A stretch of 64,000 bases of DNA. Origin: Pseudomonas sp. M47T1. GTDB lineage: Bacteria; Pseudomonadota; Gammaproteobacteria; Pseudomonadales; Pseudomonadaceae. The stretch is from positions 248,001 through 312,000 of the forward strand of contig NZ_AJWX01000005.1 of the NCBI RefSeq assembly GCF_000263855.1, read 5' to 3'. Positions 33,451 through 44,747 of the stretch are shown here, in pieces; position 1 is the stretch's first letter; every line of letters starts with the position of its first letter. The notes under the pieces were generated by a model that worked only from the letters and a program-made list of their open reading frames with translations, was not told the origin of the DNA and ran no database searches. The translations under genes and the position numbers were made by a program.

Positions 33451-33945
33451 TTACTGGACGGCGGCCAGTGCGTCGGCCACCACTTTCAGGTCCAGGTCGC
33501 CATCAGGCGTACTGACGGCCACCGAGCCTATGACTACGCCGTTGTGACGAATCGGCTCGCCGCCGGGCAGTGGCGTCAGGCCCGGCACAGCCACGGTCAC
33601 CAGCTTGTTCTGGTTGAGCATCTTGTAGAACGTGTTGGTGGTTTCCTGGAAGCGCGCCGCGGTTCTCACTTTGGCTTCGGCCGACTCCAGGCAATCAGGC
33701 GCCGAGCCTTCCTGGCGCTGCATGAACAGCAACTGCCCATCTGCGTCGGCCACGGCGATACAACCCTTGGTGTGGTTCTGCTCCATGGACTTTTTCGCCG
33801 CGTCGACGATCTTCTGTACGTCGCTGTCTTGCAGTACCGACACGGTGGTGATGGCGCTGGCTTGAGAGGCGAAACCACACAGCAGGACAGCGGCGGCCAT
33901 CACGGCTGCGCCAGGGAAACGGGCTTTTTGAAACAGTGCTTTCAT
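33451..33945 (-). CDS. GlcG/HbpS-family (DUF336) secreted protein
   Basis: 164 residues with a signal peptide (RFPGAAVMAAAVLLCGFASQASA-ITT) and the heme/haem-degradation-like GlcG fold: VQKIVDAAKKSMEQNHTKGCIAVADADGQLLFMQRQEGSAPDCLESAEAKVRTAARFQETTNTF ... VPGLTPLPGGEPIRHNGVVIGSVAVSTP, ending DLKVVADALAAVQ. GlcG-family proteins are often found with glc genes, yet the glcDEF operon here is 20 kb away, so the name reflects family only. Exported, probably periplasmic. Confidence 0.85.
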   Translation of the reverse strand: MKALFQKARFPGAAVMAAAVLLCGFASQASAITTVSVLQDSDVQKIVDAAKKSMEQNHTKGCIAVADADGQLLFMQRQEGSAPDCLESAEAKVRTAARFQETTNTFYKMLNQNKLVTVAVPGLTPLPGGEPIRHNGVVIGSVAVSTPDGDLDLKVVADALAAVQ

Positions 33946-34003
33946 GATTTTCTCCTTGAATAGTCAACGCCGCCGGATGATAGGTAAGTCTGGATGTGCA
34001 GCA

Positions 34004-34035
34004 ATTGAATAATTGACGGGTTTACGTCATTCAAT
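34004..34035. promoter_or_regulatory. 32-bp imperfect dyad between HbpS-like and Gly-rich genes
   Basis: ATTGAAT (34004-34010) with ATTCAAT (34029-34035), and inside it TGACG (34014-34018) with CGTCA (34025-34029). It is AT-rich and sits in the gap between divergent genes. The most extended dyad in the window; may be a promoter operator. Confidence 0.45.
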
Positions 34036-34180
34036 TCCGGCTGCGGTGCTGCGTTCACCGATGCCGTTCATCGCGCAATGCCGCTCTTTTTTAAAATTCT
34101 TCCGCGCCCGCGCCAGTCACAATTCATGAGTCGCTGGAACAAACACCAGCGTTTTATCCCTCTGTGATGAGGCTTCCACT

Positions 34181-34537
34181 ATGAACAAGAAATTGAGTTG
34201 TGCGTTTGCGATGGCCGGGCTGACCTGCGTGCTGTCGATGCCGTTGATGGCTGCAACCGCCGCTGGCGGCACCGGGGGTGCCGGCGGTTCCACTGGCGGC
34301 AGCATGGGCGGCGCGGGAACGTCGTCGCAAGGCAGCTCCATGGACTCTTCAGGCGCCACCGGCACCAACGGTGCCAACACCAAGGGCACGGCGCTGCCGG
34401 GATCGGGCGGCGAAGCCGGTAGCGGCGGCAATTCAAGCCCGGGCAATCAAACTCGCTCCGGTGCAGGCTCCAGTTCCGATGGTTCGTCCACACCCAGTGG
34501 CGCCGGCACCGGCGCAAGCTCTGGCAGCGGTTCATAG
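34181..34537 (+). CDS. Secreted Gly/Ser-rich low-complexity protein
   Basis: 118 residues: signal peptide MNKKLSCAFAMAGLTCVLSMPLMA-ATAA, then a repetitive glycine/serine/threonine tail (GGTGGAGGSTGGSMGG, SSGATGTNGANTKGT, GEAGSGGNSSPGN, ending SSGSGS). It is exported, unstructured and of unknown role; similar low-complexity secreted proteins are common in soil Pseudomonas. A stem-loop follows 35 bases after the stop. Confidence 0.65.
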   Translation: MNKKLSCAFAMAGLTCVLSMPLMAATAAGGTGGAGGSTGGSMGGAGTSSQGSSMDSSGATGTNGANTKGTALPGSGGEAGSGGNSSPGNQTRSGAGSSSDGSSTPSGAGTGASSGSGS

Positions 34538-34571
34538 CCGCCACCCTGACGCTGGCCGCGCCGCGCACCCT

Positions 34572-34600
34572 ATAGCCGCCGTAATGCCGCGCGCGGCTAT
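34572..34600. terminator. Bidirectional hairpin between convergent genes
   Basis: ATAGCCGC (34572-34579) pairs perfectly with GCGGCTAT (34593-34600), followed by TTTC on the plus side. It lies between the Gly-rich gene and the convergent AraC-type regulator, whose stop codon falls in the right arm. Confidence 0.6.
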
Positions 34601-35616
34601 TTCACAAACCGGGTTTCCTTGGAAGGCCGGTAGCCAAAGTAGCCGCTGTAACAGCGACTGAAATGGCTGGGCGAGACGAAGCCGCACGCCACCAGCACTT
34701 CCACCATGGACAACTCGGTGTGCTGAAGCAGGCGCCGCGCCTCGATGATGCGCAGTTCCATGTAATAGCGTTGGGCGGTAGTGCCCAACTGTTCCTTGAA
34801 CAGACGCTCGATGTGCCGGCGCGAGCGCTTGGCGTACGCAGCCAGCTGGGCGAATTCCAGCGGCTCTTCCAGGTTGGCGTCCATCAGGTCGATGACCTCG
34901 CGCAACGCCGGGCTCACCGAGACATTTTTCGACGGGTTGAGGCGCCGATACCGCGACTCGCCAAAGGCCAGAATGTCTTCGATACCTTCGATCAGCGCCT
35001 TGTCATACAGCACCTTGATCCATTCCAGCATCATCTGGAAAGCACCCGTGGGGCTCGACGCGGTTAAGCGGTCGCGGTCCAGCACGTAGGCTTCGCTGGT
35101 GACGTGGGCGCCCTTCGCGATTTCCGCCAGCGCCGGGCGGTGTTCGGGGTGGATCACGCAGCGGTAGCCGTTCATCACCCCGGCGCGGCCCAGGAACCAG
35201 GCGCCGTTCCACAGCCCCGCCAGAGCAATGCCACGCTGGGCCGCGGTGTTGATGAGGTCGTTGAGCGCAGGGCTGGCCTTGAGTTCGGTTCGGTGGCCGC
35301 CGCAGATCACCAACAGGTCGAGGCCATCGATCACCGCCGGGGTCAACGCCACGTCGGGGCGAATCACCAGGCCCAGGTCGCTGATCACCTCACCGGCCTC
35401 AAGGCCGATGGTGGTCGTTTCAAACAGCCTGGGCCTGAGCAGGTTGGCAGTCACCAAAGTGTCCAGCGCCTGGGTGAAGGCCGGCAGGGAAAAATGCGCC
35501 AGCAAGACAAAACCCACCCGTGCCTGTTGCGGGCGCAGTAGGGTTGGCTGGGCGGTGCGGCCCGGGGCACTGGCCTGGTGAAAACCGCCAAGGGTGGTGC
35601 GTGGGATCAAGGGCAT
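34597..35616 (-). CDS. GlxA-type AraC-family regulator
   Basis: 339 residues. N-terminal DJ-1/PfpI-like domain (ARVGFVLLAHFSLPAFTQALDTL, GLDLLVICGGHRTELKASPAL, GIALAGLWNGAWFLGRAGVMNGYRCVIHPEHRPALAEI) plus C-terminal AraC HTH (FAQLAAYAKRSRRHIERLFKEQLGTTAQRYYMELRIIEARRLL, VEVLVACGFVSPSHFSRCYSGYFGYRPSKETRFVK). It resembles the GbdR/CdhR regulators of quaternary-ammonium catabolism, but no such enzymes are adjacent. The target is unknown. Confidence 0.92.
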   Translation of the reverse strand: MPLIPRTTLGGFHQASAPGRTAQPTLLRPQQARVGFVLLAHFSLPAFTQALDTLVTANLLRPRLFETTTIGLEAGEVISDLGLVIRPDVALTPAVIDGLDLLVICGGHRTELKASPALNDLINTAAQRGIALAGLWNGAWFLGRAGVMNGYRCVIHPEHRPALAEIAKGAHVTSEAYVLDRDRLTASSPTGAFQMMLEWIKVLYDKALIEGIEDILAFGESRYRRLNPSKNVSVSPALREVIDLMDANLEEPLEFAQLAAYAKRSRRHIERLFKEQLGTTAQRYYMELRIIEARRLLQHTELSMVEVLVACGFVSPSHFSRCYSGYFGYRPSKETRFVK

Positions 35617-35735
35617 GCCTCATGCATCAAGCCGGAAAAAACCGTGCGCCGTGGGGAGCGCCGTCGTCGGCGCAAATCGTAGCCTTGTCGGCCGCCACAG
35701 GGAAGGCGCTCGCGTGATCGGCCCTCAGGCCTCAG

Positions 35736-37028
35736 TCACTGGCCGGCCGCCGGCCAATGGTAAAACTCCATCCCCAGCGCACTGCGGTTCTTGAACCCGG
35801 CCCAGTAGGTGTGGCCCGGCAGCGGCTTGCCCTGGGCGTCCATGGCCCACTTGCCGTCGCGCGACTGGGGTATCAGGGTCAGGTAGGCCTGGCGGTCCTG
35901 GCCCTTGAGTTGCTGATCCAGAAACGCGGTGACAAAGTGTTGGTTGAGGTTGTTCAGGCGACTGCTGTCCCAGGCCGGTTCGCTGTAGGCGCTGAAGTCG
36001 TCGGCATTGGCGCTGGCGGCCGGCGGTGGCGGGTTGGGTGCCACGTTATGGCGGGCGTTCTGATACACCAGCAAATAGCGGTCGGCGTTCACCGCACCTT
36101 CCGCCAGTCGGCGCACGCCATCGCTGTAACCGGCCACATCGTCCTGGTCGCCCACCACGAACAGGGTGGGCAAGCTCAGGCCAGCCAGGCCCTGGGCGTC
36201 GAAGAAGCCTTGGCGGCCGCCCCACGGCGCGAAGGCGACCAGTGCCTTGATGCGCGGGTCATGCAAGCGTGCGTAGGCGGCAGTGCCAGCCTGCAGGCGC
36301 TGCAAGGCACCACCCGGCACAACGTCCACGGCCGTCTGGCTCAGCCCGGCGCCGCCCACCAGCAACGCCCCGTACCCGCCCATGGAATAGCCGATCAGTG
36401 CGCTGTGGTCCACGTCCACCTTGCCGGCCAGCCAGTGCCCGCTACCCGGGCGGGCCCAGGCGGCGATCTGGTCCAGCACGAACAGGTCATCCAGCGGGCG
36501 GTTGAGCAAGGTGCTGGCAAAGCCGGCCTTGTCGGCGCGGGTCGAGTCGGTGTGGTCGATGGCCACCACCACGTAGCCGCGCGAGGCCAGGTGCTCGGTG
36601 AGGTAGCTCATTTGCAGGCGCGAGCCGGGGTAACCGTGGGACAGGATCACCAGCGGGTAGTTGCCCTGGGCGGTTGGCGCTGCGTCGCGCACGGCGCGGC
36701 CCGCGAACTGGAACGGCGTGTTAGGGCGCTTGGGGTCGTGGGCGCCGGCGCCGAGTACATCGGTATAGGCAGTGCCGGGGAGTTGGCCAGGCTTGAGGCT
36801 GGCCGGGTACCACAGCTCTACTCGCAGGGGCCGATCGTGGTGCTGGCCGGGCGGCGTCGCAAGGATGTCTATCTGGTCGTGATGCACCAGTTGCTCACTG
36901 CGCACGCCCACGCTGAACGCCCCGGGGGCGGCAAGATCGGGAGCATCGGTGCGTGGGTCACCGTAGAAGGCAAAGGCGCTGCAGGGAATCAACAGGGAAC
37001 ACAGGCAAAGCAGGTGCTTGACGCTCAT
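35736..37028 (-). CDS. Exported alpha/beta-hydrolase (dienelactone/PAF-acetylhydrolase-like)
   Basis: 430 residues. Signal peptide [23 protein letters not shown]; then [39 protein letters not shown] (oxyanion), [13 protein letters not shown], nucleophile elbow [14 protein letters not shown] (Ser), [16 protein letters not shown] (Asp) and KNARHN-type C-terminal His ([12 protein letters not shown]). The set RVELWYP...LSHG is typical of PAF-acetylhydrolase-like serine hydrolases. The start at 37028 gives the signal peptide; the frame stays open far upstream but runs antisense to the MFS gene and has no family match there. Confidence 0.85.
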   Translation of the reverse strand: MSVKHLLCLCSLLIPCSAFAFYGDPRTDAPDLAAPGAFSVGVRSEQLVHHDQIDILATPPGQHHDRPLRVELWYPASLKPGQLPGTAYTDVLGAGAHDPKRPNTPFQFAGRAVRDAAPTAQGNYPLVILSHGYPGSRLQMSYLTEHLASRGYVVVAIDHTDSTRADKAGFASTLLNRPLDDLFVLDQIAAWARPGSGHWLAGKVDVDHSALIGYSMGGYGALLVGGAGLSQTAVDVVPGGALQRLQAGTAAYARLHDPRIKALVAFAPWGGRQGFFDAQGLAGLSLPTLFVVGDQDDVAGYSDGVRRLAEGAVNADRYLLVYQNARHNVAPNPPPPAASANADDFSAYSEPAWDSSRLNNLNQHFVTAFLDQQLKGQDRQAYLTLIPQSRDGKWAMDAQGKPLPGHTYWAGFKNRSALGMEFYHWPAAGQ

Positions 37029-37313
37029 TACGGGGCGGCTCTCGGCAATTGGTAGCGCTAACATCGCATGGCACCTCCCTGTCGTCCAATGACGAAAACA
37101 GCGTGCGGGTCTGCATTTCGGCATAAGCGCCGGCGTGCAGCAGCGCTGTCTGCGTGGGGGCTGGAGATACCTGGGTACAGCTCCGGTCAGCGCAGCCAGA
37201 CGGCAGCAACTGCACGGCTGCGCGTCGGCTGCCGAAGGCTGTTCTAGACGTCTTGGGCGGCGTTTCGCTATCATTGGTGGTTTTGCCTTGACCCGTGGAG
37301 CCCACCCCCTCTC

Positions 37314-38501
37314 ATGACCATCCAGCAAACACCGGGGCATGTGCTTCCCGCCCGCGACGCCGCCAAAATGGAAGCCGCCATGGCCGTTGGCAGTTTCGCC
37401 ATCGGCACCGGCGAATTCGCGATCATGGGCCTGATGCCTGACATCGCCACCAACCTGCACCTCACCGAGCCGCAAGTGGGCCACGCCATCAGTGCCTACG
37501 CCCTGGGCGTGGTGGTGGGTGCGCCGCTGCTGGCCATCCTCGGTGCGAAGCTGCTGCGCAAACACCTGCTGATGTTGCTGATGGCACTGTACGCCGTGGG
37601 TAACCTGGCCACTGCGTTTACCCCCAGCTTCGCCAGCCTGGTGGCGTTTCGCTTCATCAGCGGCCTTCCCCACGGCGCCTTTTTCGGCATTGCCGCAGTG
37701 GTGGCCGCCAGCATGGTACCCGCCAACCAGCGCGCCGGCGCCGTGGCGCGGGTGATGATGGGGCTGACCCTGGCCATGCTGCTGGGCAACCCCATCGCCA
37801 CCTTCCTGGGCCAGTTGTTCGGCTGGCGTTCGGCGTTTGCGCTGGTGGGGGCCATTGCCCTGTGCACCATCGCCCTGGTGTGGCGCTTCGTGCCCGACCG
37901 CCGCGACGAGCCGCGCAGCGATCCGCGCAAGGAATTGCGCGCCTTCAAGCAGCCGCAAATCTGGATGGCCCTGGCCATCGGCGCCGTCGGTTTTGCCGGG
38001 ATGTTCTGTGTGTTCAGCTATCTGGCGCCGACCATGCTGGAGGTGACTCGTGTCACGCCCCAATGGATTCCGTTCGGCCTGGCGGCGTTCGGGGTAGGTG
38101 GCATCATCGGTAACATCGCCGGCGGCAAGCTGTTCGACCGGCTGCAGTTCCGCGCCGTGGGCTTGCTGCTGGTGTGGTCGATGGCGGTGTTGCTGTTCTT
38201 CCCCTTCGCGGCAGGTTCGCTGTGGGGCGTGTTGCTGGGTATCGGCCTGGTCGGCACCATGATCGCGCTGGCCGCCCCGGTGCAAATCCGCCTGATGGAC
38301 ATTGCCCATGAAGCGCCGAGCCTTGCGGCGGCCTCCAACCATGCCGCCTTCAACCTCGCCAACGCACTGGGCCCCTGGCTCGGCGGCATGGCGATCAGCG
38401 CGGGGTTTGGCTGGACCAGCACCGGCTACATCGGCGCGGTGACGGCGCTGGCCGGCTTGGGCATCTACGCCCTGGCGCGGCGCATGAAGGGCGGCGATTA
38501 A
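37314..38501 (+). CDS. MFS transporter (AraJ/YdhP-like, DHA1)
   Basis: 395 residues with twelve membrane spans. [18 protein letters not shown] near the N-terminus is typical of the arabinose-efflux-like DHA1 group, followed by [26 protein letters not shown], and [18 protein letters not shown] in TM4. The second half begins [32 protein letters not shown]. It acts in the inner membrane as a proton-driven exporter of small molecules or drugs; substrate unknown. Stands alone between an exported hydrolase and a VOC gene. Confidence 0.92.
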   Translation: MTIQQTPGHVLPARDAAKMEAAMAVGSFAIGTGEFAIMGLMPDIATNLHLTEPQVGHAISAYALGVVVGAPLLAILGAKLLRKHLLMLLMALYAVGNLATAFTPSFASLVAFRFISGLPHGAFFGIAAVVAASMVPANQRAGAVARVMMGLTLAMLLGNPIATFLGQLFGWRSAFALVGAIALCTIALVWRFVPDRRDEPRSDPRKELRAFKQPQIWMALAIGAVGFAGMFCVFSYLAPTMLEVTRVTPQWIPFGLAAFGVGGIIGNIAGGKLFDRLQFRAVGLLLVWSMAVLLFFPFAAGSLWGVLLGIGLVGTMIALAAPVQIRLMDIAHEAPSLAAASNHAAFNLANALGPWLGGMAISAGFGWTSTGYIGAVTALAGLGIYALARRMKGGD

Positions 38502-38511
38502 TGCCCCGACC

Positions 38512-38595
38512 TGTGGCAGCTGCCGCCAGGCGCGTCGTGCGACGCGCTGTGTCAGGCCCTGCTCGGCGCCTATGACGCGGCCTGAGGCCGCTACA
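38512..38595 (+). repeat. TGTAGC-ended ~83-bp repeat, copy R4 (degenerate)
   Basis: Starts TGTGGCAGCTGCCGCCAGGC, shares GTGTCAGGC and GGCGCCTATGACGCGGCC with R2, and ends CCGCTACA. Confidence 0.6.
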
Positions 38596-38649
38596 TGGCT
38601 GCTGTCGCCATCGCGCGCTCGACCCCAAGCGCGCGAATGAACCACCCGC

Positions 38650-39069
38650 CTACGCTTTTTTCTCCACGTTGACCATCCATGGCACCCCGAAGCGGTCGGT
38701 GAGCATGCCGAACCCTTGCGCCCAGAAGGTTTCGCCCCAGGGCATGCGCACGGTACCACCTTCGCTCAGGCCATCGAACCAGGCCTTGCCCTGGCCCAGG
38801 TCATCGGTGGCGATGGACAGCGCATAGCCCGCATGAGGTGTCTGATCGGGGCTGGGGTCGTCGCTCATCATCAACGAAGTGGCACCGATCAGCAGGTTGG
38901 CATGCATGATGCCGTCCGGTGGCGCCGAGGGGCATTGCGTGCCCGCTGACGGCTCGGGCCCTTCACCGTAGGTCATCTTGAACTGCACCGTGGCACCCAG
39001 CACGGCGCAGTAGAAATCCATCGCCTGCTTGCAGGTGCCGGGTAGAAAGATATAGGGCTGCACGATCAT
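38650..39069 (-). CDS. VOC-family (PhnB-like) protein
   Basis: 139 residues. It has [35 protein letters not shown] (first beta-alpha unit), [17 protein letters not shown], and [27 protein letters not shown] at the end, the PhnB/3-demethylubiquinone-methyltransferase-like pattern. Metal-binding Glyoxalase fold, function unknown; such proteins are often stress- or antibiotic-related. The start at 39069 (MIVQPYIF) is family-typical. A dyad lies about 40 bases upstream (39111-39126). Confidence 0.88.
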   Translation of the reverse strand: MIVQPYIFLPGTCKQAMDFYCAVLGATVQFKMTYGEGPEPSAGTQCPSAPPDGIMHANLLIGATSLMMSDDPSPDQTPHAGYALSIATDDLGQGKAWFDGLSEGGTVRMPWGETFWAQGFGMLTDRFGVPWMVNVEKKA

Positions 39070-39414
39070 CACATGGCTCCCGGAGCGTGGCGGCACGACA
39101 TGGCCACCTTACCTAAGAGTTTAGGTGGTACACGCCGTGTGGATGGGCGAGAGGACGCGCGGCAGAGGGCAAGCATGATCGCCGGTGATTTATCGACAGG
39201 ATACCTTTGCGACCACCCAGCTCAGCCGCGTGATTGATTGTGTGCTGAGCGCGTTTTGGGGCTGCGGCGAGGGCTGGCTGATGCGGGCGCTGGCCCCCGG
39301 GTTGCTGTGGCGGGCGACTAACAGGATGGTTGGCGCGAAAAGACTTTCGCCGGCTTTCGGCTGGCCAGCCCGCAGGCATCGCAGCACCCGCAAAGCAGCC
39401 AGCCGCAACCGTTG
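39070..39414. other. Intergenic, about 345 bases
   Basis: Contains the dyad at 39111-39126. The remaining open frames have no recognisable family features and no good ribosome sites; no gene is supported. Confidence 0.5.
39111..39126. promoter_or_regulatory. ACCTAA-GAGT-TTAGGT dyad upstream of VOC gene
   Basis: Perfect inverted repeat ACCTAA (39111-39116) and TTAGGT (39121-39126), 42 bases upstream of the VOC start, in promoter position. Confidence 0.45.
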
Positions 39415-39669
39415 CTATGGGTGGCCGAGGCGCGCCGTTGAACCGGCGCCAACGGTAATATGCGTCAGCCCTACCAACGCTGCCTGCTCAAGAATCTGTG
39501 CCGGGGTGGCTTCTGCCGTGGGCATGGCCAGGCTGTTTTCGCCGTCGCCGAAATGCAGTTGCAGCAGGTGCATCGCCGCCTCGTGCACCGGCAAACCCAC
39601 GCGTTCAAGGTCGAACTCGTGAGTGCGGGCCTCGCCGTTGAACAGATAGTCGATTCGGTAGGTGTACAT
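39415..39669 (-). CDS. Small conserved-looking hypothetical protein
   Basis: 84 residues starting MYTYRIDYLFNGEARTHEFDLERVGLPVHEAAMHLLQLHFGDGENSLAMPTAEATPAQILEQAALVGLTHITVG. A compact alpha/beta composition and GAGG six bases before the ATG support a real gene. No function is recognised. The start at 39669 is preferred over an upstream in-frame codon because of the ribosome site. Confidence 0.65.
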   Translation of the reverse strand: MYTYRIDYLFNGEARTHEFDLERVGLPVHEAAMHLLQLHFGDGENSLAMPTAEATPAQILEQAALVGLTHITVGAGSTARLGHP

Positions 39670-39779
39670 GGAAGTCCTCGTGGTGAGAGCAGAGTATGGA
39701 TAACTTGACCGGCAAGTCAGCATTTAGTTCGAAAGCCCTTAGCCGTATCAGGCGCTCCCCGGCGTCAGTGACGCGATCG

Positions 39780-40121
39780 TCACCCCTTCAACGCGTCGTA
39801 GGCCTCCAGCGCATGCAAGGAGTAGATGTACGCCGCCCCTGCGTTCAGTGAGATGGCCGTGGCCAGCGCGGCGGCCACCTCCTCGCGTGTGGCGCCTGCG
39901 GCGATGGCCGCTGCCGAATGGCTGGTGATACAGCCGTCGCAGCGCGTGGTGATCGCTACCGCCAGGGAGATCAGCTCGCGGGTCTTGGCATCGAGCACGT
40001 TGTTTTCCGCGGCAGCTTCGCCAAGCGCCATGTAGGCCTTGACCATTTTCGGGTTGGTACTGGACAACGCGCCAAAGGATTTTTTGACCGTGGCAAGCAG
40101 GTCTGGCCAATTGCTGAACAT
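39780..40121 (-). CDS. AhpD-like carboxymuconolactone decarboxylase-family protein
   Basis: 113 residues with the CMD core: KTRELISLAVAITTRCDGCITSHSAAAIAAGATREEVAAALATAISLNAGAAYIYSLHAL. The CDGC pair plus following His is the AhpD-type redox/peroxidase motif, so an alkylhydroperoxidase-like role is likely rather than muconolactone decarboxylation. It is divergent from the AraC regulator at 40235-41149, its probable controller. Confidence 0.9.
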   Translation of the reverse strand: MFSNWPDLLATVKKSFGALSSTNPKMVKAYMALGEAAAENNVLDAKTRELISLAVAITTRCDGCITSHSAAAIAAGATREEVAAALATAISLNAGAAYIYSLHALEAYDALKG

Positions 40122-40234
40122 GATGGTATCTCCTGAGTGCGGCGCCGGAAATGCGCCGGGTACAGGTTCAGTCTCTGCCTGCTGGCGTGTTTGATCTTGC
40201 TCGTTCAGCCCACTTTTTTGTCCGAACGTCTCAC

Positions 40235-41149
40235 ATGAATGCGATCGACACCCTTATTACCCTGGCCGACGTGCGCGGGAGCCTGGACCTGCGCTACCAG
40301 TTCCAGGGCGACTGGGCGCTGGACCATGCCCAGGCCGCCCGCGGCCGTGCGCCCTATCACATCGTGCTGGCCGGCACTTGCCGGGTTGAGCTGCCGGGTG
40401 GCGCCAGCCTGGAACTGGCGGCGGGCGACATTCTGGTGCTGCCGGGCGGCGCCCGTCATGTGCTGGCGAGCAACGGACGCCGCGTAGCGGCCAGCAGCCC
40501 ACGACGCATCGAGGGCGGCCTGCTGCCCCTGCAGCGATTCGGCGACGGTGATGGCCTGGACCTGCTGTGCGGACAATTCGTGTACCAGACCGATTCCATG
40601 CTGTTCGCCACTCTGCCTGACCATCTGCTGATCTCGGGCAGCCACCTGAGCGGCAGTGACCCCCTGCCCTCCCTGGTGTCACTGTTGCGCAGCGAGGCGG
40701 ACCTCAACCAGGCCGGTGCGCAGTTCGTGGTCAACGCGCTCACCTCGGCGCTGTTTGCCTGGGTGATTCGCGCCTACCTGCAACAATCCCCCAGGACCGA
40801 AGGCACCTTGGCCCTGCTGGCCGACAAGCGCCTGAGCCGCGCCTGGCAGGCGATACTGAAGGAACCGGCCCATGACTGGACCATCGAAGCATTGGCGTCC
40901 CTGGCCAACATGTCACGCGCCGCGTTCCTGCGCAGTTTCAGCAAGCTCAGTGGCCGCTCACCGGGAACACTCCTCACCCAGGTGCGCATGGAGATCGCCT
41001 GCGGTCTGCTTAGCCATTCCAATGATGGCCTGAGTGATATCGCTGCCCACGTGGGCTACCAGTCCCAGGCAGCGTTCACCAAGGTGTTCAAGAAGACCTA
41101 TGGCAAAGCGCCGGGGCAGTTTCGACGTGGGCAGGGCATCCAGGCTTAG
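40235..41149 (+). CDS. AraC-family regulator with cupin sensor domain
   Basis: 304 residues. The N-terminal cupin (YHIVLAGTCRVELPGGASLELAAGDILVLPGGARHVLAS) is followed by a C-terminal AraC HTH pair (WTIEALASLANMSRAAFLRSFSKLSGRSPGTLLTQVRMEIACGLL, LSDIAAHVGYQSQAAFTKVFKKTYGKAPGQFRRGQ). The regulator class controls neighbouring redox enzymes in many Pseudomonas. It is divergent from the CMD/AhpD-like gene across 113 bases. The ATG at 40235 was chosen for the MNAIDTLITLADVRGSL start. Confidence 0.92.
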   Translation: MNAIDTLITLADVRGSLDLRYQFQGDWALDHAQAARGRAPYHIVLAGTCRVELPGGASLELAAGDILVLPGGARHVLASNGRRVAASSPRRIEGGLLPLQRFGDGDGLDLLCGQFVYQTDSMLFATLPDHLLISGSHLSGSDPLPSLVSLLRSEADLNQAGAQFVVNALTSALFAWVIRAYLQQSPRTEGTLALLADKRLSRAWQAILKEPAHDWTIEALASLANMSRAAFLRSFSKLSGRSPGTLLTQVRMEIACGLLSHSNDGLSDIAAHVGYQSQAAFTKVFKKTYGKAPGQFRRGQGIQA

Positions 41150-41242
41150 GCTCTGTATGAAATGCATCCCCGGCCGTTCCTCGCCTGTTTTCACCTTGCC
41201 TGAGCTTCGCTGGAAGAGCGGCCCGTTCTCTAAACGTACGCT

Positions 41243-41256
41243 TAGGAAATTTCCTA
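41243..41256. promoter_or_regulatory. 14-bp perfect palindrome TAGGAAATTTCCTA
   Basis: Uninterrupted palindrome, 114 bases before the start of the desaturase-like gene. An unspaced palindrome of this length in an otherwise GC-rich leader suggests a regulator binding site. Confidence 0.5.
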
Positions 41257-41369
41257 CATTATTGCCTAGGACCCTCCGCTACCGTCCTGAACTTGCGCCG
41301 TTCGTTCAAGCGCCACGGGCAGCCCATACCTGACCCTGTGCCCCTCATCAGTTCTTGCGGAGTACCTCC

Positions 41370-42275
41370 ATGCGCACACTGTTTTCCTGGCTTTACGCCC
41401 CCCTGTTTTTCCTCGGTTTCCTCGCCGCCGGTGTCTGGCTGGTGAGTGATGGCTGGCCACTGCCCACGCTGCTGGCGCTGCTGGCCGTGGCGGTGCTGGT
41501 GGCCACCGTGGCCGAACGCTGTTTACCGTACCGCACACAGTGGAACGCCAGCCACAAGGATGAACCCCGCGACCTGCTGCATGCGCTGGTCAATGAGGGC
41601 ATCAATGGCTTGGGGGTGATCACTATTCCCGTGCTGGCCTGGCTGCTGCCCAGCCCCGGGCTGTGGCCAAGCCATTGGCCGCTGTGGCTGCAACTGGCGG
41701 TGGCGCTGCCCATCGCCGACCTGGGCATTACTTTGGTGCACTTCGCCAGCCATCGCTCGCCGCTGCTGTGGCGCCTGCACAGTGTGCACCACAGTGTGCA
41801 ACGCATGTATGGTTTCAACGGCCTGATGAAACACCCGTTGCACCAGACGCTGGAGGCGCTGGGCGGTGTATTGCCGCTGTTGCTGCTGGGCCTGCCGCCG
41901 GCCTTGGCGGCGTTGCTGGGGTTTGCCGTGGGCATTCAATTGCTGTTGCAGCACAGCAACGTTGACATGCGCATCGGCGTGCTACGCCACGTGTTCGCCT
42001 GGGCACCGGTGCACCGCCTGCATCACCTGAAATATGGCCAGGTAGGCGACGTCAATTTTGGCCTGTTCTTCAGCTTCTGGGATCGTTTGATGGGCACGGC
42101 GCTTTACCTGCCGGACTACCGTTTGGGCGATGACGTGGGCATCGGCGACCGCCCGGACTATCCGGTGGGCTACGTTGCCCAGTGCCTTGAGCCGTTTCGG
42201 GCGCAGAACAAACACGCGCCTGCCGAGGTGCCCGAGGCGTTGAGCGCGGCATTGCAGAGCCCGCGCACGCCTTGA
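41370..42275 (+). CDS. Sterol desaturase/fatty acid hydroxylase superfamily protein
   Basis: 301 residues with four or more hydrophobic spans and the histidine clusters of the superfamily: TLVHFASHRSPLLWRLHSVHHSV (HxxxH and HxxHH) and APVHRLHHLKYGQVG near the C-terminus, which bind a di-iron centre. Inner-membrane enzyme hydroxylating or desaturating a lipid; the substrate is unknown in bacteria. It is followed by a hairpin (42345-42369) shared with katG, the convergent downstream neighbour. Confidence 0.88.
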   Translation: MRTLFSWLYAPLFFLGFLAAGVWLVSDGWPLPTLLALLAVAVLVATVAERCLPYRTQWNASHKDEPRDLLHALVNEGINGLGVITIPVLAWLLPSPGLWPSHWPLWLQLAVALPIADLGITLVHFASHRSPLLWRLHSVHHSVQRMYGFNGLMKHPLHQTLEALGGVLPLLLLGLPPALAALLGFAVGIQLLLQHSNVDMRIGVLRHVFAWAPVHRLHHLKYGQVGDVNFGLFFSFWDRLMGTALYLPDYRLGDDVGIGDRPDYPVGYVAQCLEPFRAQNKHAPAEVPEALSAALQSPRTP

Positions 42276-42344
42276 CGCGAAGTTGGAATTCCCCACCGCC
42301 GGTGTAGCCGCCGCCTGGCGGCAGCGACCACAAGGACCGGACAG

Positions 42345-42369
42345 ATAGCGCGGCGTAAGCCGCGGCTAT
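42345..42369. terminator. Hairpin between desaturase-like gene and convergent katG
   Basis: ATAGCGCGGC-GTAA-GCCGCGGCTAT, stem of ten bases with one bulge, followed by TTTGGGG. Very similar ends (ATAGC...GGCTAT) to the hairpin at 34572-34600. Likely a bidirectional terminator. Confidence 0.55.
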
Positions 42370-42382
42370 TTGGGGCTGCGCT

Positions 42383-44656
<2,274 letters not shown>

Positions 44657-44747
44657 TTATCGTCGTGGGCATGCAACGGCCCCGGCCCGGGTGGGCAGAG
44701 GCAGGAGGTGCAAATTCATTGACATAGGGTGCTGGCCAGCGGCAGGG

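Noticed and set aside
33451..33945. Naming the HbpS-like gene glcG on the basis of the glc operon
   Set aside because: The glcDEF genes are more than 20 kb away, and this copy carries a signal peptide, so only family membership is claimed.
37029..38759. Long open frame continuing upstream of the exported hydrolase (total about 1,000 codons on the minus strand)
   Set aside because: It lies antisense to the MFS gene, is rich in His/Gln/Arg as expected for a reverse frame of GC-rich coding DNA, and has no family features; the real protein begins with a signal peptide at 37028.
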